NCBI GenBank assembly: GCA_041580375.1
Contig: JBFGDZ010000034.1
Location: 1-23,675, forward strand
Length of the DNA stretch: 23,675 nt
Source of the DNA: JAPUIN01 sp041580375
GTDB lineage: Bacteria; Acidobacteriota; Polarisedimenticolia; Gp22-AA2
Direction of reading: 5' to 3'
Under the pieces are notes generated by a model. It was not told where the DNA came from, ran no database searches, and worked only from the letters and a program-made list of their open reading frames with translations. Made by a program: the position numbers and the translations under genes. Shown one piece after another: positions 14,749 through 21,593 of this stretch (position 1 is its first letter; every line of letters begins with the position of its first letter).

Positions 14749-15447
14749 TCAGGTCCAGCCCGACGGACCGGGCCGGCCGCCCCGGGGAGTCCGCGGGGCA
14801 CGAGGGCTCAGATCTCCCGTCCGCGAACGGGACCCGGAGTAACGGAGGACGACCGTCCGGCCGGAGACGGGAGCCGATTTCAGCATGCGCAACGAATCCT
14901 CGAGCCCCTCCAGGAGGAACTCAATTTCGCGCCGCTTGCGCGGCGTGATGTCGCGCCAGCGGCCCTCGATGACGAGGGACCGCCCGGATCGATCGGACAG
15001 GATCGGCGTGAAGGAGTCCTCAAGCCAGACCCAGTAGCCGTCGACGTGGTCGGTCCGGTACTCGATGCCGCGGATCCGGCGCCCCCGGAGCGCGGCGTCC
15101 CAGAGCACCGCAACGCGCTCGATGTCGAGACGGTGGTTGTACCGGACCCAGTCGATCTCCGTCTCGTAGTACTCGGGAGGGAAGCCGAGCAGATCCTCGG
15201 CGATCCGGTCGACGTAAAGGTAGCGACCCAGATGATCGATCCGATCGATCACGACGAGCGGCGCGAGCCTCCGGTCGACGGCGCCCGGGGGGCGCAGATC
15301 GTCGAGCGAGCGGCTCAACGATTCGATCCGGCTCTCGAGATCGGCCCGGTCCAGCATCTTCGCCTCGTTCCGGAAGGGGCCGCGAAATGGGGGGACGTCC
15401 GCCGCGCCCTGCCGGGTCGCCTGCGTCGGGTCGGGGATCAGTGGCAT
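14749..15447 (-). CDS. PAS-domain protein co-transcribed with a sigma factor
   Basis: A 232-aa soluble protein. Residues about 62-180 form a single PAS (PAS_3-type) domain: LVVIDRIDHLGRYLYVDRIAEDLLGFPPEYY, then YRTDHVDGYWVWLEDSFTPIL, and the PAC-type ending VIEGRWRDITPRKRREIE. The N-terminus has a short heptad-like helix (DLESRIESLSRSLDDL). The C-terminus is a basic, disordered tail. There is no kinase, GGDEF or DNA-binding domain, so it must act through a protein partner. Its neighbour, the sigma factor 15 nt downstream, is the obvious candidate. AGGAG at 15457-15461, 9 nt before the ATG at 15447, and a promoter candidate just upstream support this start over the internal ATG at 15357. Confidence 0.7.
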   Translation of the reverse strand: MPLIPDPTQATRQGAADVPPFRGPFRNEAKMLDRADLESRIESLSRSLDDLRPPGAVDRRLAPLVVIDRIDHLGRYLYVDRIAEDLLGFPPEYYETEIDWVRYNHRLDIERVAVLWDAALRGRRIRGIEYRTDHVDGYWVWLEDSFTPILSDRSGRSLVIEGRWRDITPRKRREIEFLLEGLEDSLRMLKSAPVSGRTVVLRYSGSRSRTGDLSPRAPRTPRGGRPGPSGWT

Positions 15448-15467
15448 CCCCGCACGCTCCTGATGAT

Positions 15468-15496
15468 CAGGTACGCCGCTTCCGGTTCGCGGTCAA
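15468..15496 (-). promoter_or_regulatory. Candidate promoter of the PAS protein/sigma factor operon
   Basis: On the minus strand, TTGACC (15496-15491) and TACCTG (15473-15468) are separated by 17 nt. The predicted transcript starts just ahead of the Shine-Dalgarno at 15461-15457, giving a very short leader. The -10 match is weak except for TAC. Confidence 0.45.
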
Positions 15497-15526
15497 CCTG
15501 AATCGCACGCGCCCGGCGGGAACGAC

Positions 15527-15552
15527 GCGGGGCGGAATCACATCCGTCCCGC
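15527..15552. repeat. Long inverted repeat upstream of tupA (possible operator)
   Basis: GCGGGGCGGA (15527-15536) and TCCGTCCCGC (15543-15552) can pair over 10 positions (one G-T wobble) around the 6-nt centre ATCACA. It lies between the divergent PAS/sigma operon and tupA, about 20 nt upstream of a possible -10 box (TACGAT, 15574-15579). That position suits a repressor or activator site for the tungstate operon. There is no T-run, so it does not look like a terminator. Confidence 0.45.
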
Positions 15553-15573
15553 CTCCGGCCCCGCCGCTTGCGG

Positions 15574-15579
15574 TACGAT
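15574..15579 (+). promoter_or_regulatory. Possible -10 box of the tungstate operon
   Basis: TACGAT ends 7 nt before the GTG at 15587, so transcription would start at or next to that codon and give a leaderless mRNA. No -35 is visible at the proper distance. The same TACGAT hexamer precedes the radical SAM gene. Confidence 0.3.
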
Positions 15580-15586
15580 CCGGTCC

Positions 15587-16558
15587 GTGAGAGCGTCCTC
15601 CGTCGCGAACGAAGACTGTTCCGGGCCGGCTAGCGTGGACGGATCCGCGCGGGCCGTTCATCGTCCGGTGCGGCGCGCGCTACTCCCGATGATGACGATG
15701 GCCGCTCTCCTGTCGCCGGCCGCGATTCTGATGCCGGCCTGCACCGGCGACCCGGGCGATCGGTCCGCCGCCCGCGCGGCGGGGGACCGCGCCCCGATCA
15801 TCCTGGCCACCACGACCAGCATCTACGACACGGGTCTCCTGGATCTCCTGATCGATCGCTTCGAGGCGGCGGACGGGCGGCGCGTGAAGGTCATCGCCGT
15901 CGGCTCGGGCAAGGCGCTCGCCCTGGGGGAGCGGGGTGAGGCCGACGTGCTTCTCGTCCATTCGCCGGACGCCGAGGAGCGGTTCATGCGGGCGGGCGCC
16001 GGCCGGTCGCGGCGGCGCATGATGTACAACGACTTCATTCTCGTGGGGCCGCGCCCCGATCCGGCCGGCGCGGCGCGCTCGAACGGCGACGTGCTGTCTG
16101 CGATGCGCGCGATCGCCGGATCCGAAGCCGGCTTCGTGTCGCGCGGCGACGAATCGGGCACGCACCGCATGGAGATGGGGCTCTGGGAGCGTCTCGCGAT
16201 GACGCCGCGCCGCGGCGGCGCCTACCTGGAGACCGGCCAGGGGATGGCCGCGACGCTGCGCGTGGCTTCGGAGAAGAGGATGTACACGCTGACCGATCGC
16301 GGGACCTATCTGGCGCAGCGGAACGGGATCGATCTGGAGGTCGTGTGCGAGAGGGATCCGCTGCTGCGCAACGTCTATCACGTGATCGTCGTGGACCCGG
16401 GCCGGGGCCCGCGGGTGAACCTGGAGGGCGCCGTGGCGCTCGAGCGTTTCCTGCTCTCCGACGACGCGCTCGGTCTCGTCCGCGAGTTCGGGCGCGAGCG
16501 GTTCGGCCGCCCGCTCTTCGTCCCCGACCCCGGGCCGGGGCCGATCGGCCGGTCCTGA
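15587..16558 (+). CDS. tupA: Tungstate ABC transporter substrate-binding protein
   Basis: A periplasmic oxyanion-binding protein of the TupA/PBP-like family. The hallmark is IILATTTSIYDTGLLDLLIDRFE (residues 71-93), whose T-T-T-S loop binds tungstate. Further family segments are VIAVGSGKAL, GEADVLLVHSPDAEERF, MYNDFILVGP, FVSRGDESGTHRMEMGLW, and YTLTDRGTYLA. It precedes a permease by 15 nt. The first 30 residues have poor coding character and no Shine-Dalgarno; a GTG at 15668 or ATG at 15689 would give a normal signal peptide (ALLPMMTMAALLSPAAILMPAC, possibly a lipoprotein with C52). I report the longest frame because a -10 box lies just upstream; the shorter start is quite possible. The TTTS motif and the downstream tungsten genes argue for tungstate over molybdate. 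Confidence 0.85.
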   Translation: MRASSVANEDCSGPASVDGSARAVHRPVRRALLPMMTMAALLSPAAILMPACTGDPGDRSAARAAGDRAPIILATTTSIYDTGLLDLLIDRFEAADGRRVKVIAVGSGKALALGERGEADVLLVHSPDAEERFMRAGAGRSRRRMMYNDFILVGPRPDPAGAARSNGDVLSAMRAIAGSEAGFVSRGDESGTHRMEMGLWERLAMTPRRGGAYLETGQGMAATLRVASEKRMYTLTDRGTYLAQRNGIDLEVVCERDPLLRNVYHVIVVDPGRGPRVNLEGAVALERFLLSDDALGLVREFGRERFGRPLFVPDPGPGPIGRS

Positions 16559-16573
16559 GGCGGTGAGACGAAC

Positions 16574-17269
16574 ATGAATCTGGTCTTCGAGGGGCTCCTG
16601 AACGCGGTCGATCGCATCCTGTCGCTCGATCCGGAACTGGTCGAAGCGACCTGGCGGACCCTGCAGGTGAGCGGATCCGCGACCCTCATCAGCCTGGTGC
16701 TGGGGATGCCGGCCGGCGTCGCCCTGGCCCTGAGCCGGTTCCGAGGGCGCACGTTTCTGGTGGCGCTCCTCAACACCGGCATGGGGCTCCCGCCCGTGGT
16801 CGTCGGACTCTTCGTCATGATCCTCCTGTGGCGGCGCGGCCCCCTCGGATCGCTCGGCCTGCTCTACACGCCGTCGGCGATGGTGGTGGCGCAGAGCCTG
16901 ATCGCGCTTCCGATCGTGGCGGGGCTGAGCCTGGCGGCCGTGCAGGCGCTGCCGGCCCGGCTGCGGCTTCAGGTTCAGGCGCTGGGGGCGTCGCCCGTGC
17001 AGTCGGTGTGGCTGCTGGCGCGCGAGGCGCGCCTGCCGCTGCTGGCCGCGCTGATGGCGGGATTCGGCGCCGTCGTCAGCGAGGTCGGCGCCTCGCTCAT
17101 GGTGGGCGGCAACCTGCGCGGCTCCACCCGGGTGCTGACCACCGCGACGGTGCTGGAGGCGAGCAAGGGGAACTTCGCCAGCGCCATCGCGCTGGGGCTT
17201 CTTCTCCTGGCGCTGGCCTACGCGATCAACTTCGTGCTCACGCGCCTGCAGCAGCGGGGGCCGGCGTGA
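16574..17269 (+). CDS. tupB: Tungstate ABC transporter permease
   Basis: A 231-aa inner-membrane permease with about five membrane segments, the size of TupB proteins (shorter than most ABC permeases). A typical first cytoplasmic/membrane boundary reads VEATWRTLQVSGSATLISLVLGMPAGVALA. The EAA-type loop that contacts the ATPase is visible as LGASPVQSVWLLAREARLPLLAAL (about residues 137-160), followed by GFGAVVSEVGASLMVGGNLRGSTRVLTTA, a stretch that is very conserved in TupB. The gene lies 15 nt after tupA, and its stop overlaps the GTG of the ATPase gene (GTGA). Confidence 0.9.
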   Translation: MNLVFEGLLNAVDRILSLDPELVEATWRTLQVSGSATLISLVLGMPAGVALALSRFRGRTFLVALLNTGMGLPPVVVGLFVMILLWRRGPLGSLGLLYTPSAMVVAQSLIALPIVAGLSLAAVQALPARLRLQVQALGASPVQSVWLLAREARLPLLAALMAGFGAVVSEVGASLMVGGNLRGSTRVLTTATVLEASKGNFASAIALGLLLLALAYAINFVLTRLQQRGPA

Positions 17270-18474
17270 ACGGCGCGAGCGGGGATCGCGGGATCGTGAG
17301 GCCCCTGCGCCCGCGACCGGCGGCGCGGGAGGCGCGCGGCGGTCACGGCCCGGCCGGGGCGGACGCGTCGCCGGCGCCTCGACCGGCTCTCGAGGTGCGG
17401 GATCTGAGGGTGAGCCGCGGCTCCGCGTTCGACCTGAGGATCGAGCGGCTCTCGGTGGCGCCGGGCGAGACCCTCGCCGTTCTCGGCCTCAACGGGGCGG
17501 GCAAGTCGACGCTGCTCGAGACGCTCGCCCTGCTCCTCAAGCCGGACGCGGGGGAGGTGCGGGTCCTCGGGGAAATGGCATCCGGCGGCTCCGCGCGGCG
17601 GCGGCTGAGGCGCCGCCTCGGGCTCGCGCTTCAGGATCCCTTCCTCCTGAGAGGGCGGGTGCTGGACAACGTCGCCCTCCCGCTGCGGCTGCGCGGCCTG
17701 CCGCGGGCGGAGGCGCGCGCGCGCGCCGGCGGGTGGCTCGATCGCTTCGGCATCCCCCACCTGGCGGATCGGCCCGCGCGCGAGATCTCGGGCGGCGAGG
17801 CGCGCCGCGCGAGCCTGGCCAGGGCGCTCGTCGCCGATCCGGATCTGCTCCTCCTGGACGAGCCGTTCTCCGCTCTCGATCCTCCGACGCGGGACTCCCT
17901 GCTGCGGGACTTCCAGCGGGCGCTCGGTCCCGGCACGGCGGTCGTGCTCGTCACGCACGATCGCTCGGAGGCGCTCAGCCTGGCGCAGCACGTGGCCGTC
18001 CTGCACGCGGGGCGCCTGCTGCAATGGGGGCGGGCGGAGGAGGTCTTCCGCCGGCCGGCCAACGCGACGGTGGCGTCGATCGTGGGCCTCGAGTCGATCC
18101 TCGCCGGACCGGTGGCGACGTGCGAGAACGGCCTCTGCCGCGTGGAGGTGGCGCCGGGCATCTCCATCGAAGCGGCGGCCGAGGCGACGCCCGGATCGCG
18201 CCTGACCCTCTGCATCCACCCGGAGGAAGTGACCCTGGAGCGGCCCGGCCCGGCCGCGCGCAGCACGGCGCGGAACCTCTTCCCGGCGGACATCCGTTCG
18301 GTCACCCCGCACGGCCGAGGATGCCGGGTCGAGCTCGCTTGCCCCTTCCCGCTGGTGGCGCTCGTCACGCGCCGCTCCGTCGAGGACCTCGATCTGCGCG
18401 CCGGCGAGCGCGTCACCGCCAGTTTCAAAGCGAGCGCCGTGCACGTCTTCCCGGCGCGCGGCCCCCGCGCCTGA
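17266..18474 (+). CDS. tupC: Tungstate ABC transporter ATP-binding protein with C-terminal TOBE domain
   Basis: A 402-aa ATPase starting at GTG in a GTGA overlap with tupB. Walker A is GLNGAGKST (residues 74-82), the Q-loop is Q123 (ALQDPF), the signature is ISGGE (174-178), Walker B is LLLLDEP (194-200), and the switch His is H231 (VLVTHDRSEA). The first 40 residues are a low-complexity arginine/proline-rich extension of doubtful reality, but no better start codon is visible. The C-terminal 70 residues (RNLFPADIRSVTPHGRG to ASFKASAVHVFPA) form a TOBE/Mop-type domain, which in ModC-like proteins binds molybdate or tungstate and inhibits transport when the cell is replete. The importer may therefore be feedback-controlled by the bound oxyanion. 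Confidence 0.9.
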   Translation: MNGASGDRGIVRPLRPRPAAREARGGHGPAGADASPAPRPALEVRDLRVSRGSAFDLRIERLSVAPGETLAVLGLNGAGKSTLLETLALLLKPDAGEVRVLGEMASGGSARRRLRRRLGLALQDPFLLRGRVLDNVALPLRLRGLPRAEARARAGGWLDRFGIPHLADRPAREISGGEARRASLARALVADPDLLLLDEPFSALDPPTRDSLLRDFQRALGPGTAVVLVTHDRSEALSLAQHVAVLHAGRLLQWGRAEEVFRRPANATVASIVGLESILAGPVATCENGLCRVEVAPGISIEAAAEATPGSRLTLCIHPEEVTLERPGPAARSTARNLFPADIRSVTPHGRGCRVELACPFPLVALVTRRSVEDLDLRAGERVTASFKASAVHVFPARGPRA

Positions 18475-18503
18475 GCGGTGTCCCGCCCCGCGCCGCCGAC
18501 CGG

Positions 18504-18517
18504 CCGGGGCGCCCCGG
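18504..18517. repeat. Perfect 14-bp palindrome ahead of the mobA promoter
   Basis: CCGGGGCGCCCCGG is its own reverse complement. It sits between tupC and mobA, directly upstream of the expected -35 position for the TATAAT at 18542-18547. It could be a regulator site, or just GC-rich chance sequence. Confidence 0.35.
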
Positions 18518-18541
18518 TTCCGTCCGCGCGCCGCGGGGGTC

Positions 18542-18547
18542 TATAAT
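18542..18547 (+). promoter_or_regulatory. Perfect -10 box ahead of mobA
   Basis: TATAAT is the exact consensus, rare in this GC-rich DNA. The -35 region 17-18 nt upstream is only TTCCGT. Transcription would begin near 18554, 20 nt before the ATG of mobA. The cofactor and enzyme genes can therefore be transcribed separately from the transporter. Confidence 0.55.
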
Positions 18548-18573
18548 TGAGACGACTCTCATCGAGATCGATC

Positions 18574-19296
18574 ATGTCATCGAGCCGAGCAGTATCAGCG
18601 CCCGCGAGGCGTTTCGGCGGGATCGTCCTGGCCGGGGGCCGGAGCACGCGTATGGGCCGTCCGAAGGCATGGCTGCCGTACGGGGGACGGACGATGCTGC
18701 TCGCCGTCCTCGACGCGGTCCGGGACGGCCTCGTCCGGGCGGAGAGCGCCGCCGGCGGTGGAGACGGCGGGGAGCGCGGGAGCGCGCCGCGGGAGGCGCC
18801 GCCGCTCGTGGTCGTCGGCGCGCCGGGCCAGGTCCTGCCGCCGCTGCCGGAGGGCACGGTGCGAGTCGATGACGAGGTGGAGGGGGAAGGCCCGCTGCGC
18901 GGGATGGCGGCCGGTCTTCTCGCCCTCGAAGGCCGGGCGGACGCGGCGTACGTCGCGTCCTGCGACACGCCGCTCCTGCGGCCGGAATTCGTCGCCCGCA
19001 TGATCGGGCTGCTCGGCGACGCCGACGCCGTCGTGCCGCTCGTGGAGGATCGGCACCATCCGCTGGCGGCGGTCTACCGCGCGGGCGTCCTGCCGGAGAT
19101 CCGATCCCTTCTGCGGTCGGGGCGCCGTCGCCCCTTCTTTCTCTTCGAGATGGTCCGCACGCGCGTCGCCGGACCCGGAGATCTGCGATCGGTCGATCCG
19201 GATCTCGACAGCCTGCGCAACTTCAACCCGCCGGACGAGTACGAGGAACTGCGGGCGCGCTCCTCCGGGACGCCCGCGGCGGGCGGCCGGCCATGA
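18574..19296 (+). CDS. mobA: Molybdenum cofactor guanylyltransferase
   Basis: A 240-aa MobA-type nucleotidyltransferase that joins GMP to Mo/W-molybdopterin to give the guanine dinucleotide cofactor. The N-terminal GTP-binding motif is IVLAGGRSTRMGRPKAWLPY (residues about 17-36); the next motifs are DDEVEGEGPLRGMAAGL, the catalytic-type CDTPLL, and HHPLAAVYR. The ending NFNPPDEYEEL matches the family's NxNTP-D motif with Pro for Thr. A glycine/serine-rich loop insertion lies around residues 61-78. I chose the ATG at 18574 because the in-frame TTG at 18547 falls within the -10 box. It overlaps moaD by 4 nt (ATGA). MobA is needed for bis-MGD enzymes such as FwdB, but not for the bis-pterin of AOR. 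Confidence 0.88.
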   Translation: MSSSRAVSAPARRFGGIVLAGGRSTRMGRPKAWLPYGGRTMLLAVLDAVRDGLVRAESAAGGGDGGERGSAPREAPPLVVVGAPGQVLPPLPEGTVRVDDEVEGEGPLRGMAAGLLALEGRADAAYVASCDTPLLRPEFVARMIGLLGDADAVVPLVEDRHHPLAAVYRAGVLPEIRSLLRSGRRRPFFLFEMVRTRVAGPGDLRSVDPDLDSLRNFNPPDEYEELRARSSGTPAAGGRP

Positions 19297-19556
19297 CCGT
19301 GCTGTTCGAGCTGTACGGTGTGGCGCGCCTGAAGGCGGGAGCGGAGAGCGTCCCGGTCGAGGGCGACACGATCGGAGCGGCCCTCGCCGCTCTCGAGCGG
19401 GCCTGTCCGTCCCTCTCCGGAACGGTGCTCGACGGGGGCCGGCTCAGCCGGCACTACCGGCTGTCGCTCAACGGCCGGAGGTTCGTCAGCGATCCCACGC
19501 GACTTCTCCGCGAGGGGGACCGGCTGCTGCTGCTGTCGGCCGAGGCGGGAGGCTGA
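19293..19556 (+). CDS. moaD: MoaD/ThiS-family sulfur carrier protein
   Basis: An 87-aa beta-grasp protein ending in AGG; the C-terminal diglycine is the site that is adenylated and thiocarboxylated for sulfur transfer. Segments VLFELYGVARLKAG, DTIGAALAALERACPSL, HYRLSLNGRRFVSD, LLREGDRLLLLSAEAGG fit the MoaD pattern (molybdopterin synthase small subunit). It overlaps mobA by 4 nt and is 1 nt from the AOR gene. MoaD-like genes next to AOR genes are common, suggesting a dedicated sulfur carrier for the tungsten pterin cofactor. A MoaE partner is not in the window. Confidence 0.88.
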   Translation: MTVLFELYGVARLKAGAESVPVEGDTIGAALAALERACPSLSGTVLDGGRLSRHYRLSLNGRRFVSDPTRLLREGDRLLLLSAEAGG

Positions 19557-19557
19557 G

Positions 19558-21579
19558 ATGGCCGCGGGGGGTCTGCACGGCCGCTATCTGAGGGTCGATC
19601 TGAGCCGCGGCGTCGCGACGGCGGTTCCCCTGCCGGACCGGGTCCTGCGCGCCTACCTCGGCGGGGTCGGTCTGGGCACGTGGCTCCTCCTGCGCGAGGC
19701 GCCGCGGGGCGTCGATCCCCTCGCGCCCGACGCGCCCCTCATCTTCGCGCTGAGCCCCCTGGTGGGCACGCCTCTCACGACGTCGGCCAAGTTCGCGATC
19801 GTCGCCAAGTCGCCACTCACCGACAGGATCAATGACGCCCTGTCCTCATCCCACTTCGCCATCGCCGCCAAGCGCGCCGGGTTCGACGCGCTCGTGCTGG
19901 TCGGCGCCTGCCGGGCGCCGTCGGTCCTCATCATCGAGGGCGGCCGCGCGGGGAGCGCGACGGCCGGGGGAGAGGGCGACGAGGCTCAGTCGATCCGCGT
20001 CGAGGGGGCGGGCGATCTCTGGGGGCTGCCGGCGTCGGCCGCCGAAGCGCGTCTGAAGGAGCGGCTGCGGGCCGCGGGCGGCGAGGGGGTGTTCCACACC
20101 GCCGCGATCGGGCCGGCGGGCGAGAATCTGGTGCGCTTCGCCACGCTGTCGAACGACGGCCGCCACGCCGGTCGCGGGGGGATCGGCGCCGTCATGGGCT
20201 CGAAGCGGCTCAAGGCGATCGCCGTGCGCGGCGCGCGCTTCGTGCCGCTCGCCGACCCGGCCGCGGTCAACGCCGCGGCGCGCGATCTGTCGGCGCGCTC
20301 GTTCGGACCGGCGACCGAGAAGTACCGCGAGCTGGGAACGGTGGCCAACCTGCTCGTGTTCAACCGCCTGGCGGTCCTCCCGACGCGCAACTTCCGAGAC
20401 AACACCTTCGAGGCGGCCGGCGCGCTGTCGGCGGAATCGCTGGGCGCGGCCAGGTCGAGGACGCGATCCTCGTGCGCCGCCTGCACCATCGGGTGCGAGC
20501 ACGTGTTCGGCGTCCGCCGGGAAGGCGCGCCGTCCGGACCGCCGGTCCGGGGCGTGCGGCTCGAATACGAATCGCTCTTCGCCCTCGGGCCGCTGTGCGG
20601 CCTGTCCGATCCGGACGCCGTCCTGGAGGCGGCCGCGCTGTGCGACGACCTCGGGATCGACACCATCTCCGCGGGCGGCACGATCGCCTTCGCGCTCGAG
20701 TGCGCCGAGCGCGGACTGATCTCGCCGGATCGCTACCCGCAGCCGCTCTCGCCGCCCCGCGGCGCCCCGCCGGGCGACGGCGGCGCGGCGACGCCGGGGG
20801 GACGCCCCGCCGGAACGGCGGGCGAGGGCGGGCAGCCGGGCCTTCGGTTCGGGGATCCGGCCGCGGTCCTGCATCTGCTCCGGCTCATCGGCCGGCGCGA
20901 GCGGATCGGCCATCTGCTCGCGGAAGGGACCCGGCGGGCCGCCGCGGCGATCGGCGGCGAGGCTCCCCGTTTCGCGCCGCACGTGAAGGGTCTGGAGATC
21001 CCGGGGTACGAGCCGAGGGCCCTGCAGGCGATGGCGCTCGGATTCGCCGTCGGCACGCGGGGGGCCGATCACAACCGTTCGAGCGCCTACGAGGTCGATT
21101 TCTCCGAGTCCGGCCATCGGCGCTCCGGTGACGCCGAGACCGCGCGGCGGGCCGTGGAGACGGAGGATCGATCCGCGCTGATGGACTCCCTCATCCTGTG
21201 CAAGTTCCTGCGGGGCGTGTTCAGTGACCTGTTCGAGGAGTCCGCGCCGCTCCTGCGGGCGGTCACCGGCTGGGACGTGAACGCCGCGGAGCTGCACGAG
21301 ACGGCGCGGCGCATCGTCGCGTCGAGGAAATGGTTCAACGAGCGCGAGGGCTGGACTCCGGCCGAGGACACGCTGCCGGAGCGCTTCCTGACGGAACGGC
21401 TCCGGGACGGCGTTTCGGCAGGTGCAATGCTGTCCGCGAATCGCCTCGCGGGGATGATCACAGCGTATAATCGCCGTCGAGGTTTCACTCCGGATGGTCG
21501 CGTACCCGAGGCGATGCGTCACCGCCTCGGGATTGAGGTCCAGGACGTTCCAGCCTCCCGCGGCCGGTCCACATCCTGA
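19558..21579 (+). CDS. aor: Tungsten-dependent aldehyde:ferredoxin oxidoreductase
   Basis: A 673-aa enzyme of the AOR family, which oxidises aldehydes to acids with ferredoxin as acceptor using a W-bis-pterin and one [4Fe-4S] cluster. The cluster ligands are all present: C306, C309, C313 (SSCAACTIGCEH) and C548 (LILCKFLRG). The N-terminal pterin-binding domain has GRYLRVDLS, YLGGVGLGTWLL and HAGRGGIGAVMGSKRLKAIAV. EYESLFALGPLCGL, GIDTISAGGT and VKGLEIPGYEPRALQAMALG are also family segments; RGADH supplies the His near the active site. A proline/glycine-rich insertion lies around residues 395-430. It follows moaD by 1 nt and precedes fwdD by 14 nt. Substrate subgroup (AOR, FOR, GOR or other) cannot be fixed here. 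Confidence 0.9.
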   Translation: MAAGGLHGRYLRVDLSRGVATAVPLPDRVLRAYLGGVGLGTWLLLREAPRGVDPLAPDAPLIFALSPLVGTPLTTSAKFAIVAKSPLTDRINDALSSSHFAIAAKRAGFDALVLVGACRAPSVLIIEGGRAGSATAGGEGDEAQSIRVEGAGDLWGLPASAAEARLKERLRAAGGEGVFHTAAIGPAGENLVRFATLSNDGRHAGRGGIGAVMGSKRLKAIAVRGARFVPLADPAAVNAAARDLSARSFGPATEKYRELGTVANLLVFNRLAVLPTRNFRDNTFEAAGALSAESLGAARSRTRSSCAACTIGCEHVFGVRREGAPSGPPVRGVRLEYESLFALGPLCGLSDPDAVLEAAALCDDLGIDTISAGGTIAFALECAERGLISPDRYPQPLSPPRGAPPGDGGAATPGGRPAGTAGEGGQPGLRFGDPAAVLHLLRLIGRRERIGHLLAEGTRRAAAAIGGEAPRFAPHVKGLEIPGYEPRALQAMALGFAVGTRGADHNRSSAYEVDFSESGHRRSGDAETARRAVETEDRSALMDSLILCKFLRGVFSDLFEESAPLLRAVTGWDVNAAELHETARRIVASRKWFNEREGWTPAEDTLPERFLTERLRDGVSAGAMLSANRLAGMITAYNRRRGFTPDGRVPEAMRHRLGIEVQDVPASRGRSTS

Positions 21580-21593
21580 AAACGGGAGACGGC

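Noticed and set aside
14041..15501. 486-aa open frame on the plus strand
   Set aside because: It is antisense to both the sigma factor and PAS genes, which have clear domain motifs. No motif is visible in the opposite frame.
15447..15587. Moco/Tuco riboswitch ahead of tupA
   Set aside because: I could not find the conserved multi-stem layout; the region has a single hairpin and the predicted transcript start is at or near the start codon.
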